From NCBI GenBank assembly GCA_001931905.2, contig MSJI02000733.1, positions 18,282-82,281 of the forward strand: a stretch of 64,000 bases of DNA. The letters are read 5' to 3'. The stretch is from Cladosporium sp. IMV 00045. Taxonomy: Eukaryota > Ascomycota > Dothideomycetes > Cladosporiales > Cladosporiaceae. Below, piece by piece: positions 1-9,447 of this stretch. How positions within the stretch are numbered: the first letter of the stretch is position 1; each line of letters begins with the position of its first letter. The notes beneath the pieces are model-generated. The model was not told the origin of the DNA. It worked only from the letters and a program-made list of their open reading frames with translations, and ran no database searches. Both the position numbers and the translations under genes were made by a program.

Positions 1-1308
1 GTCACCATTCATCAACCTTCAGCTCAGCTCTTCTCCCAATTCGACACTCTCTTGCTTCTTGCTAAGGGTGGCAAGACCGTGTATTTCGGCGACATTGGCA
101 ACGAAGCCAAAGCGATCAAGGACTACTTTGGACGTTACGGATGCCCTTGCCCTGAAGAAGCCAACCCAGCGGAGCACATGATTGATGTTGTCAACGGCAG
201 TCTGTCAAAGGGCAAAGATTGGCACCAGGTCTGGCTCGACTCACCGGAAGCCTCCCAGCAGACGCAAGAGCTGGAGAGGCTCATCACCGATGCTGCTTCG
301 AAACCTCCGGGCACTGTGGACGACGGTCATGAATTCGCAACTCCCATTCGTGAACAGGTTCGCCTGGTGACCCACCGCATGAACACTGCCCTGTACCGCA
401 ATGTCGACTACGTCAACAACAAGGTCGCTCTTCACATTGGCTCTGCTCTCTTCAACGGATTTACTTTCTGGATGATCGGAAACAGCGTCTCCAAGCAGCA
501 GGAAGTACTCTTCTCCGTCTTTAACTTCATCTTCGTCGCACCCGGTGTCATTGCTCAACTCCAGCCTCTCTTCATCGAACGCCGCGACATCTACGAGACG
601 CGCGAGAAAAAGTCCAAGATGTACCACTGGTTCGCATTCACATCCGCTTTGGTCGTCTCGGAAATTCCTTATCTGATCGTCTGCGCCGTCATGTATTTCG
701 TCTGCTTTTACTACACTGTGGGCTTCCCTTCAGCTTCCAACAAAGCCGGCGCCGTCTTCTTCGTCATGCTGGTATACGAGTTCATCTACACCGGCATTGG
801 CCAGTTCGTCGCCGCTCCCGCGCCCAACGCCGTTTTCGCCGCGCTGATCAACCCTCTTCTCATCGGAACGCTCGTTTCTTTCTGTGGTGTGCTCGTCCCA
901 TACCAACAGATTCAGGCCTTCTGGCGCTATTGGATATACTGGCTTAATCCGTTCAATTATTTGATGGGTTCCCTGCTCGTCTTCGTCAACTTCGACCGCG
1001 ATATCCAATGCAAGGAGTCCGAGTTCGCCATTTTCAACCCACCCCAGGGCCAATCTTGCGGTGATTACCTGGCAGGCTACCTGGCAGGCCCGGGCTCGAG
1101 GTCCAATCTGATCAATCCGGATGCCTTTGAGGAATGCCGTGTTTGCCAGTATACGCGCGGTAGCGACTACTTGTACACGCTGAATTTGCTGGATTACTAT
1201 TACGGCTGGAGAGATGCTGCGATTTGCGTCATCTTTGCTTTGTCGAGCTATGCGCTCGTCTTCGCTTTGATGAAGGTGCGCACTAAGGCGTCGAAGAAGG
1301 CGGAGTAG
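1..1308 (+). CDS. PDR-type ABC transporter, C-terminal part (5' end outside window)
   Basis: Reading frame 1 is open from the first base to the stop at 1306-1308. It begins inside the second nucleotide-binding domain at the H-loop (IHQPSAQLF) and continues through the [20 protein letters not shown] stretch typical of fungal pleiotropic drug resistance (PDR) pumps. A membrane domain of about six hydrophobic segments follows, then the PDR C-terminal loop with several cysteines (CKES, QSCGDY, ECRVCQY) and a last membrane helix before a basic tail ([11 protein letters not shown]). Family members are plasma-membrane ATP-driven exporters of drugs and toxins with layout NBD1-TMD1-NBD2-TMD2; about the last 435 residues are present. 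The substrate cannot be read from this part. No frameshift is seen. Confidence 0.95.
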   Translation, partial: VTIHQPSAQLFSQFDTLLLLAKGGKTVYFGDIGNEAKAIKDYFGRYGCPCPEEANPAEHMIDVVNGSLSKGKDWHQVWLDSPEASQQTQELERLITDAASKPPGTVDDGHEFATPIREQVRLVTHRMNTALYRNVDYVNNKVALHIGSALFNGFTFWMIGNSVSKQQEVLFSVFNFIFVAPGVIAQLQPLFIERRDIYETREKKSKMYHWFAFTSALVVSEIPYLIVCAVMYFVCFYYTVGFPSASNKAGAVFFVMLVYEFIYTGIGQFVAAPAPNAVFAALINPLLIGTLVSFCGVLVPYQQIQAFWRYWIYWLNPFNYLMGSLLVFVNFDRDIQCKESEFAIFNPPQGQSCGDYLAGYLAGPGSRSNLINPDAFEECRVCQYTRGSDYLYTLNLLDYYYGWRDAAICVIFALSSYALVFALMKVRTKASKKAE

Positions 1309-1716
1309 AATGTCGTGCTGGTTCAGGTTATTTAATTTGGTTTACAATCATAGAGATAGATATGCAACTTTGCACATGTATAATGTGTTATTTACACGAA
1401 TTTAGAGACACACTTCGCTTCACATTCCGTGCGCTTGAGTGCGACTGGGCAAGATATATCATAAGCGAATCTGAGTACTGATATGTTGTCTACAGTAACA
1501 TTGTATAGATATCACAAACATTGTCTGACCCATGGAGATGAGACCGTTGGAAGCAAGATTTCTGTTTGAGAACACGGTGAGGCGGGGGTCCGGTGCATGT
1601 TGGTTGTAAGCTCACGCTTTATTTATCTGTATTGCTGTTTCCCGATGCCTTTTCTTTTGGGGTAGATCTTTACATCGAGATCCAGCTAATTTTCGAGCGT
1701 ACGATCTGATCGAAAG
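1309..1716. other. intergenic, 3' region of PDR gene and promoter of CFEM gene
   Basis: AT-rich non-coding spacer. I see no RNA gene, repeat or conserved reading frame. Confidence 0.5.
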
Positions 1717-2350
1717 ATGTATCGACCCTACCTTTCGTTGTTGGTGGTCCTGATTGCCGCAACGGTCTCTTTCGCGCAGACAGGACCAAAAGCGGACGAC
1801 ATCCCAACATGCGTAGTAAGTCATTACCATTAAACTATTGGAAGCTGATCCATCAAAGCTGACCAGAATCCTCGTCACAGAAGGAATGTGATCCTGCAGC
1901 GATCGCATCCGTCAATTGCGCGAACGAAGATCAACAGTGTCACTGCCTCCGCCAAGAAGGCATTCTGTCAAACATCACGGCTTGCGCTGATCGTTCATGC
2001 GACGAACCTGATCATGATATCGATGGTATATGGTATATTCTCAATACTATCGTTGACACGCTGACACCCATGCAGTGTTTACGAAACTGTTCAACGACGT
2101 CTGTCAGAAATTCGATATCACCGTCCCAGCCTCTGAAAGGAACGGATCCACCAATGCTACCAATGTGACGGCTGAGTATTGGGGCGGTGACTACGGCGGT
2201 GGCTCGGGTGGGTATGGTGGTGGCGGAGGGAACGGTGGCGGTGGTGGTGGTTGGAATCGCGGCGCCGCAGGCACCATCAATGCAGGCACGCAGATTGGAT
2301 GGATCTTTGGGAGTGTTGCGTGCGTCTTCGTCCTCAACTTGATGCTATGA
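1717..2350 (+). CDS. CFEM-domain GPI-anchored secreted protein, three exons
   Basis: Exons 1717-1815, 1881-2025 and 2076-2350, with introns starting GTAAGT and GTATAT and ending CAG. The product starts with a signal peptide (MYRPYLSLLVVLIAATVSFA). A small cysteine-rich domain with eight cysteines in CFEM spacing follows (IPTC, KEC, VNC, QQCHC, TAC, RSC, DVC). Then comes a Thr/Asn stretch with N-glycosylation sites, a Gly-rich linker and a hydrophobic C-terminal end preceded by small residues (NAGTQIGW...LNLML), which fits a GPI-attachment signal. CFEM proteins sit in the fungal wall or membrane and some bind haem or act in host contact. Which role applies here cannot be told. The exon phases join in frame (145-nt exon 2, phase 1). 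Confidence 0.85.
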
Positions 2351-2827
2351 GACCTTTGTACCTCATTCCATCGATACAAAGGCCTTAGTTGAGGCCGACG
2401 TCTCAAGGCTTGGATACCTGTCAACCCACCTGAATTCTCAAGCGGACGAGCACGGCGGAGTCGGTGGAATGTAGCCGAAATTACTCAAGTCTGACATTGC
2501 GGACGAAGAAAAATTGCGATAGCTCACATTTCCCACGATTTGTATGGAAGAAGCCTAGTGCCGATCGAACTCGGTGATTGGACATCCAGCACAGCCTTGA
2601 AGGATCAAGATCACTGAATCATGCATACAGAGTGAGGTCAACGCGCCAAGAGCGTTTCGGTTCATACATGCCGGGAATGAATAACTCAATAATGTTTAGA
2701 CTTATTCCTCTGATCCCACTTGACAAAACCTAAACCTACAAACTGAGTTTCTCGATCTGTCACTCATTCCTAGAGAAGCGTCTAACGACCTACTTTCAAC
2801 GATCAAACACGATAAACAATCTTCATC
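2351..2827. other. intergenic spacer
   Basis: About 480 bp without supported coding potential; nothing recognisable. Confidence 0.5.
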
Positions 2828-3415
2828 ATGAAGCTCAACGAACTGCCACCGCTCGAAGAAGAGAGAGGTATATCTGGAGCTCTACTTCAACTTTGTTGTA
2901 AGCAAAGAACCACAAGACTGATCAGGTAAAACCTCTCCGCAGAGTGGTTCAACATGAATTTCCCTCCCGAAGAACCAAAGTCAACATCAGCACCCAGTAC
3001 CAAATCGTACCACCTAGAATCCCAGCCTCCTGGCATCATCAATACTACCACGACCAACCCAAACCCACCAAATGCCACGGCGCCCCGAGAAATGTCGACC
3101 GCAGAACTTGCAGCCCGTCCCTCCCTAGCTATGACAAGCTTCTTCGTCGGCGTGACTCTTTTCACAGTCTTCGTCTTTTTCTTCCAATTCTTCTACTTCC
3201 GGTCGCGAGGCAGCATTCCTCTCTTGCCTCCCTGGCTATACGCCATCGCCGCTCCGGGCACAACGATCCTCATGCTGAAGAATTCTGTGCAAATGGCGCC
3301 TCTGAGGTGGCCTGGTTTGAGGAGGGGCTGGCTTGCCAGGCGCGCAACGGTGGCGATTTGCGCGCTGTGGGTGGGCTGGAGTTGGGGCGTTTGGATGGAT
3401 GTGAGGACGTGGTGA
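2828..3415 (+). CDS. small hypothetical membrane protein, two exons
   Basis: Exon 1 is 2828-2867 (MKLNELPPLEEER), the intron 2868-2942 runs from GTATAT to CAG, and exon 2 is 2943-3415. Phase 1 at the junction restores a Glu before WFNMNFPPEEP. The product of about 170 residues has a Pro/Thr/Asn-rich N-terminal part, a first hydrophobic segment (TSFFVGVTLFTVFVFFFQFF), a second one (PPWLYAIAAPGTTILML) and a weaker third near the C-terminus (VAICALWVGWSWGVW). I do not recognise the family. The exon structure and amphipathic pattern support a real gene, but nothing shows its job. Confidence 0.6.
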
Positions 3416-3494
3416 CTCTCAGGTAATGTCACTGCAATATTCACGAGATGCTCAACTTCCCTTTCGGACAAGCAATGAGTTTATGTGATTGGGT

Positions 3495-3791
3495 ATGCGT
3501 CAGAACGCTGAAACTGGCCGAGAAAAGAAGGTGGGGAGCCTGATGCACGAGATTCTTGACAAGCTTCAACTGTTGCACACCAATGAATACTTCCATGCTG
3601 CAGTTCAATCTGCAGATCTGAAGGCAGCAATCGATCAGCTTTCTGAGGTGGAGTCGTCACTGCCCGACAACTCAGCGAAATCTGTTGCAACTTACGGCAG
3701 TGGTGCGATAAATGTCAACACGGGGAGTGGCAAGCAATACAACAACAACCTCAGTGGAGACGACGCGCAACAGACCAACACCTACAACTAG
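3495..3791 (+). pseudogene. SesA-type (NLR-associated) fragment ending in a Gly/Asn-rich amyloid-like motif
   Basis: The frame is open from a TGA at 3486. The first ATG is at 3495 and the stop at 3789-3791. The product resembles the C-terminal third of the neighbouring SesA-type gene: compare LMHEILDKLQLLHTNEYFHAA here with LMCEILKKIHLLKDNFFFEAA there. The N-terminal helices of the domain are missing, so it is a truncated gene or the last exon of one. After an acidic linker it ends in ATYGSGAINVNTGSGKQYN followed by an Asn/Gln/Thr-rich tail. Two G-S-G-x-x/Q-N repeats of this kind are known at the ends of SesA/SesB-class fungal cell-death proteins, where they act as amyloid signalling motifs (sigma class). 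That assignment is from memory of the family and is uncertain. Confidence 0.5.
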
Positions 3792-4664
3792 TGGGGCCGC
3801 CAGCTTCAGCAGGTCGAGAGTTGCTGGCCATCCAGGGCCTGGCAGGCATTGTTTCCCTTGTAATTCTTCCAGTCGCTACAGGGAAGACGATGTTGCTGTT
3901 GCCGGGTTTCCCAGAGATTCTGCATCAGCTGTGTCGATGGTTTACGACTACTTTACTAGTGTGATTCTGCTTTCTTTTGCCTCCGTGTCAACAGAGGAAG
4001 TTCTCTCGCTGAAGGAACCTTTTCACGATGAAAAGCAGTCCAGTAGCTGTAAACAGAATGGAATTCGCATCTTCTCTCTAGAATCTCAGTTGTCCATGAA
4101 TTTCTGAACAAACGTTTCGGGTCGCCTTTGGGCTGGTGTCGATCTGGGCTGTAGTTATGCTGTATCTCGGGGCATGCGTTGATCCTGATGGCTCCCTCAC
4201 CTCACTGTTCGAGGACAGGGCTGCGCCTTCCTCCTCGATGTGTGAAGCTCGAGTGGGAGACACTGTTCAAAATTGGCGCATCGTCAGCAGCTTCGACGGC
4301 TCCATGCCTGGACGAGCAGGGAACCCTCCGAGCAGTCAATTTGTAGCCATATCATCGTCCAGCCTCGTTGCTATAGTTCATCTTTGATGTTTTCGATGAG
4401 AATTACCGCAACAAGGCTGAAGCCAAAGGCGCAGCCGGATACCTGCATTTCGAGTGGGGGCTACTTACCCAAGATGAGACATCATCAGACCACAATCCGA
4501 GGCCGCCTCTGAGCCTCTCTCATCCTTCATTCCTGCGTGCTCACCGTCATAATCCCCCCTTCGATGCCCTCACTACCTTGCCATTCTACTCTGCGTACGT
4601 CCCATCCACGTACCAAGTCCAGATTCTACTCAATCCCACCCCAGAACAGTCTGACAACAGCGCA
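3792..4664. other. spacer, possible decayed coding sequence
   Basis: Several overlapping short frames occur here (for example 3712-4107 and 4136-4387, plus strand), none with a recognisable domain or convincing splice pattern. It may be the remains of the gene between or around the two SesA-type fragments. Confidence 0.35.
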
Positions 4665-5342
4665 ATGGTCGAACCATTCTCAATCCTAGGCGCAATAGCC
4701 GCAGCTATCCAAATCCTCGCCAACTGTAAGAAAGTCTACGACATCGCCCACGGAGCAATCAAGCATTACGAACCTTTTGCGATGGTCGCAGAGAATATTC
4801 CGGTCGTCTTGAACATATTGCAGAACGTCGAAGCGGTTCTTATAGCCCAGTATGGCAAAGCCAAGCGTCGAGGACATGTCACAGCCGGACAAGAGCTGAG
4901 AGACGCAGAAAAAGCGATGAAGTCCATCATCGCCACCTGTCGCACGAAATGCGACGACTTACACATCATCTTCCGAAAAGTGATGTGCGACGAACAAACG
5001 ACTCGACTCGGCCGCTACATCGCGGCAATCCGGAGTCTAAAGCCCGGGCGGGTGCAGAAAGTGAACGATCTAATGTGCGAGATTCTCAAGAAGATCCATC
5101 TCCTGAAGGACAATTTCTTCTTCGAGGCTGCGCTGCGATCCGTGGACTCGAGACTGCGCCGCCACTTGGAGAGTCTGTATCAGGGCGGTTTGGCGAGGTT
5201 GATGCATCTGTTTCGCACTTTGGCTGCGGCGAGCAGATTGCCATTGCAGGAAGCTGCAGTCGGTGTTATTGCGGCTCCGTGGGCGCAGCAGTGTCCGACG
5301 AACTTGCTTGTGCGAGTTAAGAAGCGCAGGCTGGGGGTTTGA
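4665..5342 (+). CDS. SesA-type N-terminal-domain protein (NACHT/NLR-associated), C-terminus probably frameshifted
   Basis: Starting at MVEPFSILGAIAAAIQILA, the product has the helical layout of the SesA domain found at the N-terminus of fungal NACHT and P-loop NLR proteins and as stand-alone cell-death partners. A hydrophobic first helix is followed by CKKVYDIAHG and a charged helix ending LMCEILKKIHLLKDNFFFEAA (about residues 145-165). After about residue 180 the reading frame becomes Ala/Leu/Arg-rich and unlike the family. In the +1-shifted frame, about 5205-5320 reads SHFGCGEQIAIAGS and onward, matching in place and pattern the GSG-type tail of the fragment at 3495-3791. I infer an indel near 5190 that removed this tail. 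An upstream ATG at 4578 is in frame, but 4665 fits the family start better. Confidence 0.6.
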   Translation: MVEPFSILGAIAAAIQILANCKKVYDIAHGAIKHYEPFAMVAENIPVVLNILQNVEAVLIAQYGKAKRRGHVTAGQELRDAEKAMKSIIATCRTKCDDLHIIFRKVMCDEQTTRLGRYIAAIRSLKPGRVQKVNDLMCEILKKIHLLKDNFFFEAALRSVDSRLRRHLESLYQGGLARLMHLFRTLAAASRLPLQEAAVGVIAAPWAQQCPTNLLVRVKKRRLGV

Positions 5343-5856
5343 AAGAATTGGCTGGTCGGTGTTTGTTACGAGGAATCGAGGCTTGCTGTAAGCAGCGCAA
5401 GTCTTTGTCCATCATGCTTGGAGTTGTGATAGAGGCTTCTTGTGAGTGTTTCTGGTCGTTTGCTTCTTGAGTGCTGCTCTTGATACTCGTAATGTGGAGG
5501 GTTAGTATAATGATCGCGATTGTTTGCGCATATGGATAATCGTAATATTGGTCATGGGCGAGCTGAGAGGGATGAAAGGCTTGCATTTCGTCAGCGATGA
5601 TTGCGCATTGAAACAATATTCATGTAGACCTTCGGTCAGCCGAGTAGGGATTGATCACTGCAGCGTGTTTCTTGCCGGTTCGCGCATATAAACAATTCTT
5701 CGATTGGGAAGTGTACGATTTGGATAGTCTTTAGTAGGACAGTAAGGGTCGGTACAATTAATGTGTTTATACGCTAGCGCGAGAACCGTAACATTGTATT
5801 CTATTCGTTAGGAAGACGTGGTGTCTGTGAGTCCTCCAAGACTACCCGAAATCTGA
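5343..5856. other. intergenic spacer
   Basis: AT-rich, no supported gene or RNA. The missing 5' part of the nuclease-like pseudogene would be expected here but I cannot see it. Confidence 0.4.
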
Positions 5857-7909
5857 ATGAATATTAACAAGCATAGCGAAGAGAACGTGTATTGGAATAA
5901 CAACGGCGGAACACGTGATGATGATCGGATGCTCACTGGACAAAAGCCTGATCTGACCTACGGGTTTCCAACATTCCTGTTAACACCCAGGTTTTCCCCA
6001 GCACTTTCAGATGCGGATAATGTTCGAAGTTTCCGTGCAGACATGACTCAAAGACTCGAAGATCCGCAGTGGGAGCTGAAAGCATCGTTGACAACCAAGA
6101 TCTACCGAGACAATAGCACTGAAAAGTACGATTCCGATCTGATGTGCTTCCCATGGGCAGTGGTGGAAGTTAAGCGTAGATCAATCAGGCAAAGACGCGA
6201 GGGACTTGTGCTATCGGTGAGCGGCCAATGCGTCTGCCACGGCGCTTGATATTATGACACGTCTGTTCCAAGAGTCCAACAGCTCAATCACTGTTGACTT
6301 TCTTCCGATCATAGCCTTCACATGCCATGGACCAGAACTGAGATTGCGGTTGATGTTCTGGTCTCAACGAAATGGACAAAGAGTCAAGGTGAGACCACAT
6401 GATAAGAAAAGTATATGATGCAGTACTGACATGTAACAGAGAATGGCTTGTATATGGGCTACTCATCTAGAGCTCACATGGGGTGTTTATGCCGCTAGAT
6501 CCTTGGTGGATGAGATGACAGAATGGGCGATCAAAGAACTGAGACCCAAAATCTGCTATCGGATGAAAGAGATCATTTCCAGATCCGTCTCCTCACGCAC
6601 AGAACATGATACTGTAACATCAGACAATGAGGATGAATCCCCATACCCTCTGGCGAACAAAAGTGAGCAGAAGAACGATTCGCAAGCCATTCCTTCAAAG
6701 GCGCCTTTGCGCAATACTGCCAGCCGGGGTTCCTCACCCAATGTGCGAACACTTCCCAAGGAACACAAACCTCCTCCTGTCACCTCTCCCTTGCTAGACT
6801 TCCGTTCAATGGCTTCTCCAGGACAGGCAAATGCCCCTTCATCAGGCGAGGGGGAAAACATTTCCGGCAATGATTCGTCTGGCCATCTTCTTCCAGACGA
6901 GCCATCAGCAGCCACTTCTGCAAGAACCTCTGGGAAATTTACACCTACCAACCCTTTCTTGGCGACTGAATCTGAATCAGATGAAGAATGTCGATTCTCT
7001 AATCCCGGAGAGCCAAATGGTTCTCCGTTTGCCACATCCAGCGAACTGTCGTCCAAAGCTGTTCCTATCCGCGATGACTTTGGTAAATCTCCTACACCGA
7101 TTTCAAACGGGGCGCAACATAGTACTGGTTCTAAGCTGCCAACTGGTCCCATGTTCAATGTTTCCGCGTCCAATACATCGGCCCCAAGCGAAATAGAGCC
7201 ATTTTCCTCCTCGTGGCACCCAATTGACATGGCTAGCTTGGCGCAGCTCTTCGGGTACACGCAGTCCTTCACTGAAACTAGTCAAGATCTGCCTAGACCA
7301 ACATCCCAGAATCAACCGCCTCCGCATGGCGAACCAGAAGTGTTGCAACGAGCAACAGAATCAGATGACCCCTCCGCATCTTCTGGGCTGATTGCTGCTC
7401 AAAGCGACAGTAACAACATACCGAATGTGCAGGCGAATGATGAAGAGCAAGGAACTTCCTGTCAAGACGATGAAAGCACGTCACCCAGATCCGAAAGCCC
7501 GTCAACCCCAGCCGGACAGCCGAAGTATGTCAAGCCGGAGCATTTTCGATACCATATCTACAGGGTTCGAAGAACAATATCGCCGTCGTAGACGAAGAGC
7601 TTGCGCGAACGAACAAGTTCAGACGATAACTCAATGGACAGCAGTGATTCCGAGTACCTCGCGTTCGATGACTTGCGTCGCTTTTCTTTGCAAGGGTCAC
7701 TTGGCTTTCCATCTGAGTATGGTGACACTGAGCTGCGAAATCGAATCTGTAGAAACCTCATACGATTCACCAGAGCGCCATACTGCGCGGCAGTGCTCAG
7801 CTACGTTGGGATGGAGGATGATCCTGAACTATGGGCGAACCTGGGAGACGAGGCGTTACAGCTCATGCGGTATGCGTACATCTCGGTCGACATGCTCGAC
7901 TTCTCCTAG
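5857..7909 (+). pseudogene. PD-(D/E)XK nuclease-like (DUF7924-type) pseudogene
   Basis: Frame 1 (about 5930-6200) reads PDLTYGFPTFLLTPRFSP and, further on, SDLMCFPWAVVEVKR. The aspartate and the E-V-K triplet fit a PD-(D/E)XK nuclease core as in DUF7924-type fungal proteins. The continuation AANASATALDIMTRLFQ...FWSQRNGQRVK lies in frame 2, after a frameshift near 6200 and an in-frame TGA at 6218-6220 where the family would have Gln. An intron at 6389-6439 (GTGAGA..CAG) leads into RMACIWATHLELTWGVYAARSL. A Ser/Pro-rich disordered region follows to an in-frame TAG at 7589-7591. The same frame stays open after that stop to 7909 with acidic, ordered-looking sequence (SEYLAFDDLRRFSLQG). One frameshift and two internal stops make this a decayed gene. 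Such genes are common in mobile or subtelomeric fungal families; their function is unknown. Confidence 0.6.
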
Positions 7910-8015
7910 TCATTGCCATTGCCGAGAAGCGAAAAGATGCGTCCAGGACAGCTCAGCAGAACCTTCCTCGTCTGGAATGTCTTTCTACATACGTTTCCAA
8001 TGCTATCTTCCTAGC

Positions 8016-8134
8016 ACATACGACCATAGGTCAGTGAAAACTGGGCATCCCGTCCGCTCTGCCATACATAAGCACTGAACCGGGCGATTAGTACTAGAGT
8101 GGGTGACCATCTGGGAATCCCGCCTGTTGTATGT
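8016..8134 (+). rRNA. 5S ribosomal RNA
   Basis: The 119-base stretch begins ACATACGACCATAGG and ends TTGTATGT, so its ends pair (ACATAC with GTATGT) as in helix I of fungal 5S rRNA. Internal landmarks are in the expected order: CCCGTCCGCTC, the ATAAGCA loop, the internal Pol III control region around GATTAGTAC, and GTGGGTGACCA followed by GAATCCCGCCTG. A T-run starting at 8134 fits Pol III termination. A single dispersed 5S gene, not linked to the rDNA repeat, is normal for Pezizomycotina. I see no truncation. Confidence 0.95.
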
Positions 8135-8189
8135 TTTTGGTCTTTCTGATTGGTTTTAGTGCGGATCTTCCTGACGCTTGAATTTTTGG

Positions 8190-8423
8190 CTAGGCCTTCC
8201 AATACTGCATAGCATACGGGTTGGAAGACGACAGTAGTGTCAAGATGCCGGAATTTGCACTAGGCAGCAGCAGGCCAGACAGTCCAATCGAGTAATCGTT
8301 CCGCCATAAATCAGATGCCATGTCATCTTTTATCGGACCAGGATGAACCGATACAACCACGGGGTAGTCAAGAAATCTCGTTATCATGGAAGACGTCCAG
8401 TTGACCGGTCTGCAATGCAGCAC
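8190..8423 (-). pseudogene. possible short-chain dehydrogenase C-terminal fragment
   Basis: On the minus strand a short frame reads TRFLDYPVVVSVHPGPIKDD followed by MASDLWRNDYS, which resembles the SDR segment after the active-site helix (VVSVHPGxxxTDM). No Rossmann GxxxGIG motif or YxxxK pair is found upstream, so at best this is a relic. The match is one motif only. Confidence 0.25.
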
Positions 8424-9447
8424 GGCCCCCTTGAGCTATGAATCGGACTCGTTTGAAGAAGAGAAGCTGAACGTGTGTTCGAATGCCTACAATCGCAAGG
8501 CTGAGAGGTCACACGATAGTCCCATATGCAATCAGTGCATTCTCACTTCGGGCGCCGGTGAAAACCTGCCTCAATCCAGTCGTTCATGCGTTGGCATATC
8601 GTTGATACCTACGGTGGTGTTGGGACCATGTTCGCTCTTACGACACCAAGAGGTGAGGTGAACATTACCGGGCGATGCCGTCAGATATTTCTGCATGTGT
8701 CGGGCGAATACACCCATACATATAGACACGAGCATTACGCCAAGTGAACAAGGAATGATCCTTTGGTATATCCGGCTGTGGTCTCATGTTAGCGGTAAGA
8801 CTGATATATGCACACGAGGGATTCAGCTGGAGATGCTGAGGTGCATCATGCGATAATCTTCGTCCCTCTTCTATGCCCAATATGCAGCTTAATTGGTCGT
8901 GTTGTATGTTGTTGAGGTAAAGGCCCAGACGCTGATGGCGCTTGTGTTTCAAGATTTGGACTCACACCACTGAGCTGCAGTCATACAGCTGGCAACCATC
9001 ACGGCAATGCACCAATAGCGTAGCCTGAAGCAACAATTGGCAGACAATGATGACAGCGTAGAAAGTAAGGCAGCTTTTGTTGTCGTCAGCAATAGCAAGG
9101 AGAGCCTCAGTACCGGGTATGCCGCAGCTGCGGACGACCCACTTGCCGAAGGGACGAGACGAAGCGCCTCCGCACTGACCTCACTCGCCATGGACCCCGT
9201 GCCTCCTGCATACGACACGCCATGGCGAGAGCATCTCGAGCACCATGTCAGAAAGTGCCATACAACCGTGGGGACACCAAGGCTGCGGTGCTATCGTGTC
9301 GTAACACATCGCCTGAGAAATACTGACTATGCCACGGGCATGGCATCCGCCATCCTCCCTACATAACTGCGAGAATCCTGCTGTTGGCGAGCTGGAGATC
9401 ACCACCAGCATTCAACTTGAACCCTTACTACCCCTGCAATCACAGAG
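8424..9447. other. intergenic, no supported gene
   Basis: Overlapping frames on both strands (plus 9037-9366; minus 8665-8952 and 8949-9218) have no recognisable domain, and I could not join them by convincing splice sites. A PPAYD-containing plus-strand frame ends 81 bp before the next gene and might be a small hypothetical protein. Confidence 0.35.

Noticed and set aside
9037..9366. Plus-strand frame of 109 codons with a PPAYD motif, and opposing minus-strand frame
   Set aside because: No domain, no splice support, and both strands are equally open; low evidence for a gene.
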